From Methanomicrobia archaeon (GTDB lineage Archaea; Halobacteriota; Bog-38; Methanoflorentales; Methanoflorentaceae): a stretch of DNA of 64,000 nucleotides. Of the stretch, positions 9,602 through 17,470 are shown one piece after another (position 1 is the first letter of the stretch; each line of letters begins with the position of its first letter). The stretch lies in assembly GCA_015660915.1 (NCBI GenBank), contig JACTTZ010000004.1:1-64000 (forward strand), written 5' to 3'. The position numbers were made by a program, and so were the translations under genes. Below the pieces are notes generated by a model. The model was not told where the DNA came from, made no database searches, and was given only the letters and a program-made list of their open reading frames with translations.

Positions 9602-9826
9602 TTATCTCGTTTCCGACTCTTTTTCTGGCTCTTCGTCGGCGAACTCTACGAGCTTCAGCAGGATTATTCCCTTTTCCGGCTTTGCCTTCATGATGAAGTA
9701 CTCGCCGCCGTCCAGTTTGAAAAGTTCCCTGATCTTTTTGGGGATGACGACGTAGTAGGACGTGCCGTCAGGACGCATGTACCCCTTGACGAGCACACGC
9801 TTATGTTCTGATTTTTCCTTGTCCAT
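9602..9826 (-). CDS. SpoVT/AbrB-like small DNA-binding protein
   Basis: 74 residues. The central part (SYYVVIPKKIRELFKLDGGEYFIMKAK) follows the swapped-hairpin AbrB/SpoVT pattern: a V-x-I-P-K-x-I-R-E strand-helix followed by a G-D/G-E turn. Such proteins act as dimeric transcription regulators or as antitoxin-like partners; here no toxin is adjacent. Charged tails flank the domain (MDKEKSEHKR; DEEPEKESETR). It lies 74 bases downstream of the small gene at 9900-10118 on the same strand and is probably co-transcribed with it. Confidence 0.75.
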   Translation of the reverse strand: MDKEKSEHKRVLVKGYMRPDGTSYYVVIPKKIRELFKLDGGEYFIMKAKPEKGIILLKLVEFADEEPEKESETR

Positions 9827-9899
9827 TGACGATCGGGATCTGCTGTAGCAGCGCAGGCCTCGCGCCGTTAGAATAGTTGTTCAAAGGAGGTGAGGGCGC

Positions 9900-10118
9900 T
9901 CACCGCTCGATCGAGCCCTTGAGCAAGCGCAAGGTCTCCAGTTTGTGCTCTACGAGCTTAACTTTAAACTCCTTCTTCATGATCTTCTCATCCAGCTTGC
10001 GAAGCACATATTGCTTCTTGGCATCATCGTCCAGCTGTTCCCAGATCATCTTTTTCATCATCCACTTCTGTCCCATGTCGTGATGCATTCCCATCTCACC
10101 ATAGCGTTTTTCGTGCAT
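9900..10118 (-). CDS. Small Met/His-rich helical protein, unknown function
   Basis: 72 residues that I do not assign to a family. The N-terminus is rich in Met and His (MHEKRYGEMGMHHDMGQKWMMKKM), a composition seen in metal-handling peptides, and the rest is strongly helical and basic (KKEFKVKLVEHKLETLRLLKG). A good Shine-Dalgarno (GGAG, 12 bases upstream) and an upstream TATA box support it as real. It is the first gene of a probable two-gene unit with the AbrB-like regulator. Confidence 0.6.
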   Translation of the reverse strand: MHEKRYGEMGMHHDMGQKWMMKKMIWEQLDDDAKKQYVLRKLDEKIMKKEFKVKLVEHKLETLRLLKGSIER

Positions 10119-10200
10119 TGTTTGTTCGCTCCTTTTTTGTGTTAAGTATGTTAAACAGTTTGAACATCTCCATACTTATACTTATGTTTGACCACGGTTA
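10119..10200 (-). promoter_or_regulatory. Promoter region for the 9602-10118 unit
   Basis: On the minus strand the sequence reads cataagtataagtatgg (about 10172-10189), a good archaeal TATA-like element, followed by an imperfect inverted repeat gttcaaactgtttaac between it and the start codon. The repeat may be an operator, possibly for the AbrB-like product. Confidence 0.4.
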
Positions 10201-10377
10201 GCGCTTATACTCTTCGTCGGCGGCCTCTTGATAGTTGACGTGCTCCCCGGCGCATATCCAGGACTTACGGTTGGGTGGCATCTCCCCGAAAAATCCTTGA
10301 GCGCTCATCCGGTCGACCGCTCGCGCCTCGGGGGTGACCCATCACGCTCTTAAGCGGGTGCCGCATAAAGCACAGGG

Positions 10378-10863
10378 ATGAAAACACTCGTAGCCTATTA
10401 CTCGCGAACGGGAAACACGAAAAAAGTCGCCGAAGCGCTTGCTGCAAACCTCAACGCCGATATTGAACCGATCGTGTCTTACTTGAAAGACAAGAGTATG
10501 GCCAGTTTGGCGATGCAGGCATTCATGCGGGTCCGCGCAAAAATCGGCCCAACGACCAAAGACACCGCATCCTATGACCTGGTCGTCATCGGCAGCCCTG
10601 TGTGGGCGGGGAAGATTTCGAGCCCGATACGAACGTATCTTGCACAAAACAAAAAGAAGTTCACGAGCGTCGCCTTCTTTTGCACGCACGGGAACCCCAG
10701 CAGCGAGGCCAGCGCAAAGATGCTCGAAAGCATGGAAAAACTTGCCGGAAAAAAGACGGCGGGTATGCTTGACGTTGCGGCTAACGACGTTGAAAGCGGG
10801 GCGTACGCTGAGAAGGTCACTCGCTTTGCGACGGCACTTCTGGAATCACCTTCTTCGCCGTAG
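10378..10863 (+). CDS. Flavodoxin-like FMN protein
   Basis: 161 residues. The phosphate-binding loop is YYSRTGNTKKVAEAL at the very N-terminus, and YDLVVIGSPVWAGKISSPIRTYL and VAFFCTHGNPSSEAS match the two isoalloxazine-contacting loops of short-chain flavodoxins. Likely a cytosolic one- or two-electron carrier. It is a single gene pointing towards the iron genes, and flavodoxins often replace ferredoxin under iron limitation, so the neighbourhood is suggestive. No DtxR-type box was seen upstream. Confidence 0.88.
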   Translation: MKTLVAYYSRTGNTKKVAEALAANLNADIEPIVSYLKDKSMASLAMQAFMRVRAKIGPTTKDTASYDLVVIGSPVWAGKISSPIRTYLAQNKKKFTSVAFFCTHGNPSSEASAKMLESMEKLAGKKTAGMLDVAANDVESGAYAEKVTRFATALLESPSSP

Positions 10864-11025
10864 TCGGACGCTCGGGCCCTTGTTGTATCGATTGTGTCGG
10901 CAGAGCGACACACGCGGCTCGGCCCTCGACTACAACTGGTATTGGGGGACTTGCACGGATGTTTGTGAGTTTGACTCTGATCGATCTTGACGCTCCTGGC
11001 GCTGTTCTTCGATCAGCGCTAAATT

Positions 11026-11112
11026 CTAGAGCACGCCGTATAGTTTCAGCACAATAAGCACCAAAGCGACGGCACCCCACCACTTGAACAGATCGTCAAA
11101 TAAAGGCTTCAC
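11026..11112 (-). CDS. Tiny membrane peptide downstream of FeoB
   Basis: 28-residue frame, too short for the ORF track: GTG 11112 to TAG 11026. It reads MKPLFDDLFKWWGAVALVLIVLKLYGVL, one membrane helix after a short amphipathic start. It lies 73 bases after the feoB stop on the same strand. Single-helix peptides are known beside several FeoB proteins, so a role as a small FeoB partner is an inference from position and shape only. No strong Shine-Dalgarno is visible. Confidence 0.45.
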   Translation of the reverse strand: MKPLFDDLFKWWGAVALVLIVLKLYGVL

Positions 11113-11185
11113 AGCTCTAGATTACCTGTCTAAACAAAAAGGCTTGGGGCGATGCAGTGCTAAAGCCCCCCACCACCAATCATCA

Positions 11186-13135
11186 CTACCACGCGAAGGT
11201 GAGCACCCGAAAGGCAATCCCGCCGACGATGAGCGCCAAAACGATCGTGAAGATTGCGATGCCCACCGCCCACCGCGCGTTGAGCTCCCGTGCTATGACG
11301 CCAAACGTCGCGATGCACGGAACGTAGAGGGTGACGACGAGGCAGAACACGAATATTTGAACCGGTGTCATCACCGCGCTAAAGATAAACGTTCCCGACG
11401 CGATGGCAAGCATTTCAACGGCCATCTCCTTTCGCAGCACGCCGTAGATGAGGCAGATGGCCGTAAAGGCAGGAAGTCCCAGAATGCCGACGGTGATCGG
11501 CGCCATCGGCGCCTCGACAAATCGACTCAGGCCAGTCAGTTCCAGCCATCCGAACACGATGCTCCCCACGACGAGCAGAGGCACAGCGATGCAAAGGAAC
11601 TCCTTCATCCGCAGCCACGTCTTCTTTAAGATCGGGACGAGCGCCGGCCTCCTGATGAGCGGAATTTCGAGCACGAGCCCCGCCGTCCTTCCCGGCACCG
11701 TTGATCGCAGGAGCCGCCCTACCGCAATGATGAGCACGAAGGAGATGAGGTAGATGGCAAGCGCGTAGGGGATCCCTGCGTAGGTCGCCGCGACGCCGAG
11801 GATTATCGCGGTGCGCGCCGAGCACGGAATGAGCGTGATGAGAGCGGTGGTAATTATCCGTTCCTTTCTCGTGGGTAGGGCCCTCGTCGCCATAATCGCG
11901 GGCACGCTGCAGCCGTAGCCAAACAGCAAGGGGATGACAGATCGGCCGTGCAGGCCGATGACGTGCGCTTGCCTGTCGAGCAGCAGCGCCACTCGCGAGA
12001 GGTAGCCGACGTCCTCGAGGATCGCCAGGAAAATGAAGAAGATCAGGATATATGGAACGGCGATGGCGAGTGCCGCCGCTAAGGCGAGCAGGGTGGAGTG
12101 GACGGCGGACGTGATGAACGGATTGGCAACCTGCGCGTTCACCGCCCCGTAGAGCGGCGGGAAGACGGTTCCCTCGAAGAACGTGGTGATCAGGCGGCTC
12201 AGATAGCCGCCGACGAAGAAGATGAGTGCCAGCATGCCGCCGACGAGCGCGAAGAGCAGGGGGTATCCCGTGCGAGGACGCGTCGAAACCTCTCCAAACT
12301 TCTCGCCGAGCGTCGGTTTGTGGACCCTCCTGACCAGGACGGCACTCGCGATGAGGTCGGCGGTCGAGTGTTGCCCCCGCGCGATGGTCACAGCGACCTC
12401 TTCACCGTGGGCCCGCTCCACATCATCCTTGAACTCTCTGACGCGCGCGAGCGTGCGCTCATCCACGCGCGACTCAAAGTCCTTGTCGCCCCCGAGGAGC
12501 CGCACCGCAAAACCCCGTTTTGGGATGCTCGTTTCGGGAAGCAGCGGGATGATCGCTGCCAAGGCGCGTTCGACGTGGTCGTCATAGCTCACCTGACGGT
12601 GTGTCCGTTTCGAGGGCTGGTCGGCGTAGTGATAGGCGGTTTCCAGCGCCGCGTGCACCCCTTCTCCCTGGGTAGCGATGGTCGGCACGACCTGCACGCC
12701 GAGCTCTCTTTCGAGGTCAGCGACGTCGATGTCAAGGTCAAGCGTCTTTAACAAGTCGACCTGGTTGAGCGCCACGACGACGGGGAGGCCGAGCTCGAGG
12801 AGCTGCAACGTCAGATACAGATTTCGTTCGAGGCGCGTCGCGTCGACGATATCAAGGACGGCGTCTATGGGGGTGCTCAAAAGGAAGTCCTTTGACGCCG
12901 CTTCGTCTTCGGTAACCGCGGTGATGGAGTAGACCCCGGGCAGATCATACACCATGACGTTATGCTCGTCAAGGTGCGACAGCCCCTGCTGCACCATTAC
13001 CGTCGTTTGCGGGATGTTGGAGATGATGACGTTGACGCCCGTCATCTGGCTGAACATCGCGCTTTTGCCCGCCGAGGGGTTCCCGATGAGCGCGATCCTT
13101 TTGGGTGCGTTCCTTGTTACCGTCGTCTCATGCAT
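11186..13135 (-). CDS. feoB: Ferrous iron transporter FeoB
   Basis: 649 residues. Cytosolic G domain: G1 GNPSAGKSA, G3 DLPGVYS, G4 NQVD, followed by the helical spacer. The membrane domain has two Gate motifs (GYGCSVPAIMATRALPTRKERI and VTLYVPCIATFGVIAREL) whose Cys residues lie in the iron path. It imports Fe(II) across the cytoplasmic membrane. It starts at ATG 13135, 63 bases after the DtxR-FeoA gene, so the two probably form one iron-repressed unit. There is no separate feoA gene; the FeoA-like domain is fused to the regulator. Confidence 0.96.
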   Translation of the reverse strand: MHETTVTRNAPKRIALIGNPSAGKSAMFSQMTGVNVIISNIPQTTVMVQQGLSHLDEHNVMVYDLPGVYSITAVTEDEAASKDFLLSTPIDAVLDIVDATRLERNLYLTLQLLELGLPVVVALNQVDLLKTLDLDIDVADLERELGVQVVPTIATQGEGVHAALETAYHYADQPSKRTHRQVSYDDHVERALAAIIPLLPETSIPKRGFAVRLLGGDKDFESRVDERTLARVREFKDDVERAHGEEVAVTIARGQHSTADLIASAVLVRRVHKPTLGEKFGEVSTRPRTGYPLLFALVGGMLALIFFVGGYLSRLITTFFEGTVFPPLYGAVNAQVANPFITSAVHSTLLALAAALAIAVPYILIFFIFLAILEDVGYLSRVALLLDRQAHVIGLHGRSVIPLLFGYGCSVPAIMATRALPTRKERIITTALITLIPCSARTAIILGVAATYAGIPYALAIYLISFVLIIAVGRLLRSTVPGRTAGLVLEIPLIRRPALVPILKKTWLRMKEFLCIAVPLLVVGSIVFGWLELTGLSRFVEAPMAPITVGILGLPAFTAICLIYGVLRKEMAVEMLAIASGTFIFSAVMTPVQIFVFCLVVTLYVPCIATFGVIARELNARWAVGIAIFTIVLALIVGGIAFRVLTFAW

Positions 13136-13198
13136 GTGCGTGGTGAGCTATCCGCTCCGCTCCTTTTGTGACCAGTGCGCGTTGCACGTGACGGAGGC

Positions 13199-13927
13199 CT
13201 AGCCCGGCGTGGCCGCAGACGGGGCGCCTCTCCGTCTTCGTCTTCTTCTTCCTTCTGTTTCCATCGCTTCCGGGCTCACGAGGAGGGACTCTGCGACGTC
13301 CCTGCCGAGCGCGATTTGCGTATCCTTCGTCTCGATGACAAGAGGGCCCTTCGAGCTCGTCCGCTGGACGCGCACGGTAAGCCCGGGGATAAGACCGAGC
13401 GAGCACAGCCGACTGATCGTCTCCGGTTCGGCAGATGTCAAAAACCGTATCGTGTACGACCCTTCTTTGACTTCAGAGAGCCTTGAAACATCAGTTTCGT
13501 CCTCGCTGTCGCTCTCGGGTATGGCGCTTCCGCCGGGGCACGTCGACGGGTGTCCCAACTGGGCGGACAGGGTATCGATTGCCTTATCTGAAATGACATG
13601 CTCGATTTCGCACGCCTGCTTGTGGGACTCGTGCGTGTCGATCCCACAGATGTCCACCAAAAAGCGCTCGAGAAGCCGGTGCTTCCGCTTCACCTTCGTG
13701 GCGATCTTGCATCCGGCCTCGGTGAGCATCGCCCCACGGTACGGCGTGTAGTTGATAAGCCCTTTTTCGCTCAGTTTCTTGAGCATTTCCGTGACGCTCG
13801 CGTCCCTTACGCCGAGACAGGCAGCCAACTCTCGCGTGGTAGCAACTCGTGCTTTCCCCTCCTGCGTCGTGTAAATGGCCTCGAGATATTCCTCTTCTGA
13901 AGAGCTGAGCTCGTATTTCTGTGACAT
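13199..13927 (-). CDS. DtxR/MntR-family metal-dependent repressor with FeoA-like domain
   Basis: 242 residues. The N-terminal winged helix (SSSEEEYLEAIYTTQEGKARVATTRELAACLGVRDASVTEMLKKLSEKGLINY) is followed by the dimerisation/metal-binding domain (residues 75-145, with ERFLVDICGI, EIEHVISD and HPSTCPGG). After an acidic linker comes a FeoA/SH3-like domain (residues 150-220). The tail is very basic (EGRRRRRRRGAP), which is unusual and may aid DNA binding. Expected to sense Fe(II) or Mn(II) and repress its own gene and feoB; the operator at 13945-13959 supports this. Start ATG 13927. Confidence 0.93.
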   Translation of the reverse strand: MSQKYELSSSEEEYLEAIYTTQEGKARVATTRELAACLGVRDASVTEMLKKLSEKGLINYTPYRGAMLTEAGCKIATKVKRKHRLLERFLVDICGIDTHESHKQACEIEHVISDKAIDTLSAQLGHPSTCPGGSAIPESDSEDETDVSRLSEVKEGSYTIRFLTSAEPETISRLCSLGLIPGLTVRVQRTSSKGPLVIETKDTQIALGRDVAESLLVSPEAMETEGRRRRRRRGAPSAATPG

Positions 13928-13944
13928 TGTTCTCTACGTTATAT

Positions 13945-13969
13945 TTAGGCTAACCTAATATATAAAATT
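13945..13969 (-). promoter_or_regulatory. TATA box and DtxR-type operator of the iron unit
   Basis: On the minus strand the order is ttttatatatt (TATA), then ttaggttagcctaa. The latter matches the first 14 positions of the classical DtxR box TTAGGTTAGSCTAACCTAA without mismatch. It sits immediately downstream of the TATA box, where a bound repressor would block the pre-initiation complex, and the gene it precedes encodes a DtxR-family protein. Confidence 0.75.
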
Positions 13970-14270
13970 TAGTCACACCGAAACTGCCCTGCGACGCTGC
14001 GCTTGGTCGCCCGTTCTTACGATCGCTCGCTGGTTCGTTCCGAAAGGCCTTGCGCGAACCGTCGTTCAACGCCGTCAGCCGTAGCCCTCGCGAAGGTTGA
14101 TCCACCGCACTGCGACTATTGGCGCCCACCGGCGTTGTTCATGGCGACTCGCCTAACAACGGGTTCTAGCTAAGCCGTTGGCTGTCCAGATGCAACACCA
14201 ATTCGTCAACTATATTACGGAAACACGCCATTCCCTCTTAACAGGCCGTTACGCCGCAGGAGACGCACCC
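13970..14270. other. Intergenic region between the DtxR gene and a phosphotransferase
   Basis: About 300 bases upstream of a divergent pair. If the phosphotransferase starts at TTG 14178 or ATG 14190 rather than GTG 14271, its last part is coding. No other element was found. Confidence 0.3.
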
Positions 14271-14828
14271 GTGTTAAGCAGACTCAAAAGCTACGCTGAT
14301 CGACTCCTCGCACGACCGGCCAACTTCCTCGCCGGCCGCGGCATCACGCCCAACGTGTTGACCCTCTGCGGCTTGGCGATCGGCATCTTCGCTGGCATCG
14401 TTCTTGCCCTGGGATTCTTTTTCGCAGGCGGCGTTCTAATCCTCTTGACGGGCTTGGTTGACATGCTCGACGGGGCGGTGGCACGCAACGGACGCGCCAC
14501 AACAACCTTCGGTGCTACCTTTGACTCGATATCAGATCGCTACGTTGACTGCATAGTTCTGCTTGGTCTCGGCGTGGCTGGCGTCAACTGGCTCTATGTC
14601 GGAGCGGCCTTGATGGGCTCCTTACTCGTAAGCTACGTCCGCGCCAAGGCTGAAGGATTGGGAATCCCGTGCACTGTTGGGATCGCAGAGCGAAGTGAGC
14701 GTCTCCTTATCCTCGCCATAGGATTGCTCGTTGGGTTCGTCGAGCCTGCGGTATTGCTCGTCGCCATCCTCGCGCAGTTCACCGCACTCTGGCGAATAGG
14801 CCTCCTGCTTCAAAGGGCAGCCAGCTGA
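14271..14828 (+). CDS. CDP-alcohol phosphatidyltransferase family, archaetidylinositol phosphate synthase-like
   Basis: 185 residues. The complete CDP-alcohol phosphotransferase motif D-G-x2-A-R-x8-G-x3-D-x3-D is visible in DGAVARNGRATTTFGATFDSISD, placed in a protein with about five membrane helices. The N-terminus SRLKSYADRLLARPANFLAGRGITPNVLTLCGL is typical of archaeal enzymes joining CDP-archaeol to a polar head group, most like archaetidylinositol phosphate synthase. I prefer GTG 14271 (GGAG eight bases upstream) over the track start at TTG 14178, whose extra 31 residues have no family counterpart. Exact head group uncertain. Confidence 0.85.
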   Translation: MLSRLKSYADRLLARPANFLAGRGITPNVLTLCGLAIGIFAGIVLALGFFFAGGVLILLTGLVDMLDGAVARNGRATTTFGATFDSISDRYVDCIVLLGLGVAGVNWLYVGAALMGSLLVSYVRAKAEGLGIPCTVGIAERSERLLILAIGLLVGFVEPAVLLVAILAQFTALWRIGLLLQRAAS

Positions 14829-15242
14829 ACGCGACAGGCACTGTTTTTGCGTAAGCCTAACGCGTTTTTGTTGGATCGCTCGACCGCTCAACTCCGCTCA
14901 GGCCGGAAGATTGCAGTCGGTGACCGAATACACCAATAGGAAAGTGCGCGCAACGTGGGATCCGATTTTGTCTGTGTATCAAGAGGCAAGGCCACGAGCG
15001 AACGGATAGACGAACTGAGCCACAGACGTGATCCCGTCCACAGAGGATCTTTGCGACCTGCTGACGTGACAATTGGACAAACCGACCCGTTGCCGCCGAC
15101 TGGAGGCAGCGTGCTTGATCGGTGCTAGGCATTAGAACATCGCGATTTTCTCTCTCAGCGTTTGCTTTTAAGCGCCCGTTATGAGATGAACGGCTGCCCG
15201 GCTGCAGAACATATATATCCGAACGACTGACACTTCGGGTGC
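14829..15242. other. Intergenic region, nothing supported except a promoter at its end
   Basis: 414 bases with no convincing frame. The last 40 bases hold the TATA box of the following gene (acatatatatcc at about 15207-15218, 25-36 bases ahead of ATG 15243, a near-leaderless layout). Confidence 0.45.
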
Positions 15243-15719
15243 ATGCGGCGAGCGATCATAGCGGTGGCGCTCATCTGTGCGTTCATTGTCCTCGCGGCGT
15301 ACTACCAGGCAAATGTCACGCAACACCTCGATTACCCGAGCGAAGCCCAGGTAAGTGCGAACTACGCAAAGTACATCGGACAGAATGTCGAGATATCGGG
15401 CGTGGTCGCCGCGACGGGCGTTGGGTCGTTTCAGCTCAACGGGGTCCACGGCACCTACACGATCCTCTCAACAACGGCGGTGCAACGAGGAGATGGGGTC
15501 GATGTCATCGGTACGCTCCAGCCCGGGCAGCAGGTACGCAGTGTGGCGATGAATGTGTCACCACAGCTGCTGGGCGAGCTCGTCTACGTCCGCTCGTTTG
15601 TTGCGTTCGTCGTTCTAGCGGTGCTCTTTTTCATGAGCTGGCGGTTTGATTGGCGGGCGTTCGTTATTAGGCCGCGGGAACCGAGTCGGGATACACACAG
15701 AGAGGCGAGGGGCGAGTAG
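15243..15719 (+). CDS. Membrane protein with OB-like domain, unknown function
   Basis: 158 residues. There is an N-terminal signal anchor (RRAIIAVALICAFIVLAAYY), a beta-rich domain in which YIGQNVEISGVVAATGVGSFQLNG and DGVDVIGTLQPGQQV resemble an OB fold as in CcmE-like or nucleic-acid OB proteins, a second membrane helix (FVAFVVLAVLFFMSWRFDW) and a charged tail. The domain would face the outside. It forms a two-gene unit with the next gene, whose GTG follows its stop by two bases. Function unknown. Confidence 0.75.
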   Translation: MRRAIIAVALICAFIVLAAYYQANVTQHLDYPSEAQVSANYAKYIGQNVEISGVVAATGVGSFQLNGVHGTYTILSTTAVQRGDGVDVIGTLQPGQQVRSVAMNVSPQLLGELVYVRSFVAFVVLAVLFFMSWRFDWRAFVIRPREPSRDTHREARGE

Positions 15720-15721
15720 CC

Positions 15722-16219
15722 GTGGACTGGATGGCACACATCGCGTTTGCCTTTATTCTCTGTGCGCTCCTTGCGCTCAGGTGGCCCGTGTTTGGCGGGC
15801 GCAATATCGTACTCGTGATGATTGGTGCGGTGTTGCCGGACATCTTCAAGTTGTACCTGCCGTTGCAGCTGCTCGGCATTTATGCGCAAGATTCTCTTGC
15901 GCTCTTCCATATCCCGATCGGCACGCTCCTCGTATGCGGGCTCGGTGCCCTGCTGTTCGAAGGAGGGACGCGCGTGCGCGTGTTCCTGTTGTTCACCTTC
16001 GGGATGACCACGCACTACGCGCTCGACGTTCTGTTGATACACGTAAGTGGGGGGCTCAGGTTGCTGTACCCGCTAAGCTGGGAGACGTGGCAGCTCCAGC
16101 TGGTGCGGCCGGACAATTGGCTGGAGACGACCATCTTGACGGCGGCCGCAGTCCTCGTGTACGGCGTGTTGAAGGTCCGAAGCGATCGCCGTCGGGCAAG
16201 CGGAGCGCACGCAAGATGA
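15722..16219 (+). CDS. YdjM-like/DUF457 membrane metal-dependent hydrolase family protein
   Basis: 165 residues with about four membrane helices. HIAFAFILCALL, GAVLPDIFKLY, LFHIPIGTLL and THYALDVL carry the His/Asp pattern of the DUF457 (YdjM, LexA-regulated) family, thought to be membrane-bound metal-dependent hydrolases. The start is GTG 15722; an in-frame ATG lies nine bases later. Probably co-transcribed with the OB-like membrane protein. Substrate unknown. Confidence 0.7.
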   Translation: MDWMAHIAFAFILCALLALRWPVFGGRNIVLVMIGAVLPDIFKLYLPLQLLGIYAQDSLALFHIPIGTLLVCGLGALLFEGGTRVRVFLLFTFGMTTHYALDVLLIHVSGGLRLLYPLSWETWQLQLVRPDNWLETTILTAAAVLVYGVLKVRSDRRRASGAHAR

Positions 16220-16475
16220 AACGAGCAGTGACGTCTAGCTCTCGCTCGCAAACGCGATTGCACCCCCCAAGCAGTGTGAGCGCGGCTGTTTGTGCCAAGA
16301 CCGAAAAGCGTATACGTGCATGTCCCCCAGAGCGTCCTTCGGGCACCAATGTCGTCACGGCGTCTGTGTCGTGCACGAGGGAAGGATCTGACTGCGCGGG
16401 GGTCGCACATTAGATCTGAGTCGTCATTCGCGCATAAGTGGACGTATAAAAGATAAGCAGACGAAAGGGCGTTTT

Positions 16476-16652
16476 ATGGAGTTACGGGGTCAAGGGCTCC
16501 CGCTGGCAAAGATAGCTGCTGAAATCGGGGTCAGTAGACCCTCGATCAACTGGGACTTGAAAGAGGAGATCGACAATCTCCAGGCGGTGGAGCTTGGGGC
16601 GCTTTACGACGAACTCTACCTCTCGACGCGCAAGCAAGTCAAGTTTTTCTAG
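16476..16652 (+). CDS. Short helix-turn-helix protein, phage terminase small subunit-like N-terminus
   Basis: 58-residue frame below the track cut-off. Residues 1-30 (ELRGQGLPLAKIAAEIGVSRPSINWDLKEE) form a clear HTH, and the rest is helical (NLQAVELGALYDELYLSTRKQVKFF). It looks like the N-terminal half of the phBC6A51-type proteins of which a C-terminal half lies at 5815-6087. A TATA box tataaaag (16445-16452) 24 bases upstream of the ATG gives a leaderless promoter, so it may be expressed as it stands. It could be a truncated relic or a small regulator. Confidence 0.5.
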   Translation: MELRGQGLPLAKIAAEIGVSRPSINWDLKEEIDNLQAVELGALYDELYLSTRKQVKFF

Positions 16653-16767
16653 CAGGGAGACGCACGACCTATGTTCTTGCGGCGACGCTTCCGTCGGGCC
16701 GGTCGGCTACACTATAACTACGACCGTTTATTAAAAGATGCGCCGCAACGACGGCCTGACTGAGCTA

Positions 16768-17466
16768 TCAGTGCAATATTCGCTTCGCTGCTTCTTCGTA
16801 CGCGGTAATCAGGTCGCCGCGCTCGTAGCGGAAGACGTCCTTATCGACTGACTGGCCGGACTCCTTCAACCATAAGCGACACGTATCGCAGCTAATCTCA
16901 TCAGCAACGAGGATCTTCCCGTCCCGTGCTTTTCCGAACTCCAACTTGAAATCGGGAAGGAGCAGCCCTCGTTTGTTGAGGTAGTCCTTCAGGATCGCGT
17001 TCACGCGCAGTGTGAGCTCGCGCACGGTCGCCAGCTCCTCTTCGGTGGCGAGGCGAAGGGCGCGTATCAGGTCGTCGTTGAGCATCGGATCGCCGTACGC
17101 GTCAGACTTGAAATCGATAACGAGCACAGGTGGAATGAGTCGCTGCCCCTCCTTGAAGGGATACTTGCGGACAACGGACCCGGCGGCGATGTTTCGGGCG
17201 ATTATCTCGAGCGGGATGATTTCAACGGCTTTTACCAGCATTCGTCCATCGCCCGCCAAGGCTTTGTAGTGCGTGGCGACCCCGTGCTGCTCCAACAGCT
17301 CGAAGAGCCGCGCGGAAATCTGTGCATTGTACCGTCCTTTGTCTGGCACGGTCGTTTTTCGCTTCCCGTTGAACGCCGTGACGTCATCGCGGAACTCCAT
17401 AAGGTACTCGTCGCGGTTCTCCGTCCGGTACACGGTTTTTGCTTTCCCAATATGAACGATGTCCAT
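16768..17466 (-). CDS. purC: SAICAR synthetase (phosphoribosylaminoimidazole-succinocarboxamide synthase)
   Basis: 232 residues, ATP-dependent ligation of aspartate to CAIR in de novo purine synthesis. The N-terminus (GKAKTVYRTENRDEYLMEFRDDVTAFNGKRK) and EIIPLEIIARNIAAGSVVRKYPF are PurC signatures, and ILVADEISCDTCRLW is the C-terminal ATP-site region. I moved the start from 17529 to ATG 17466, which gives the usual family length and begins four bases after the cofG stop, indicating a cofG-purC unit. Both pathways draw on purine chemistry (F420 needs GTP), but the coupling may be coincidental. Confidence 0.95.
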   Translation of the reverse strand: MDIVHIGKAKTVYRTENRDEYLMEFRDDVTAFNGKRKTTVPDKGRYNAQISARLFELLEQHGVATHYKALAGDGRMLVKAVEIIPLEIIARNIAAGSVVRKYPFKEGQRLIPPVLVIDFKSDAYGDPMLNDDLIRALRLATEEELATVRELTLRVNAILKDYLNKRGLLLPDFKLEFGKARDGKILVADEISCDTCRLWLKESGQSVDKDVFRYERGDLITAYEEAAKRILH

Positions 17467-17470
17467 AGCG

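Noticed and set aside
11084-11629. 181-residue plus-strand ORF and the 217-residue ORF at 12098-12751
   Set aside because: Both are antisense shadows of feoB with low-complexity Arg/Asp/His composition.
15646-16413. 255-residue plus-strand ORF
   Set aside because: Shadow of the DUF457-like membrane gene; Arg/Ala/Cys-rich and without motifs.
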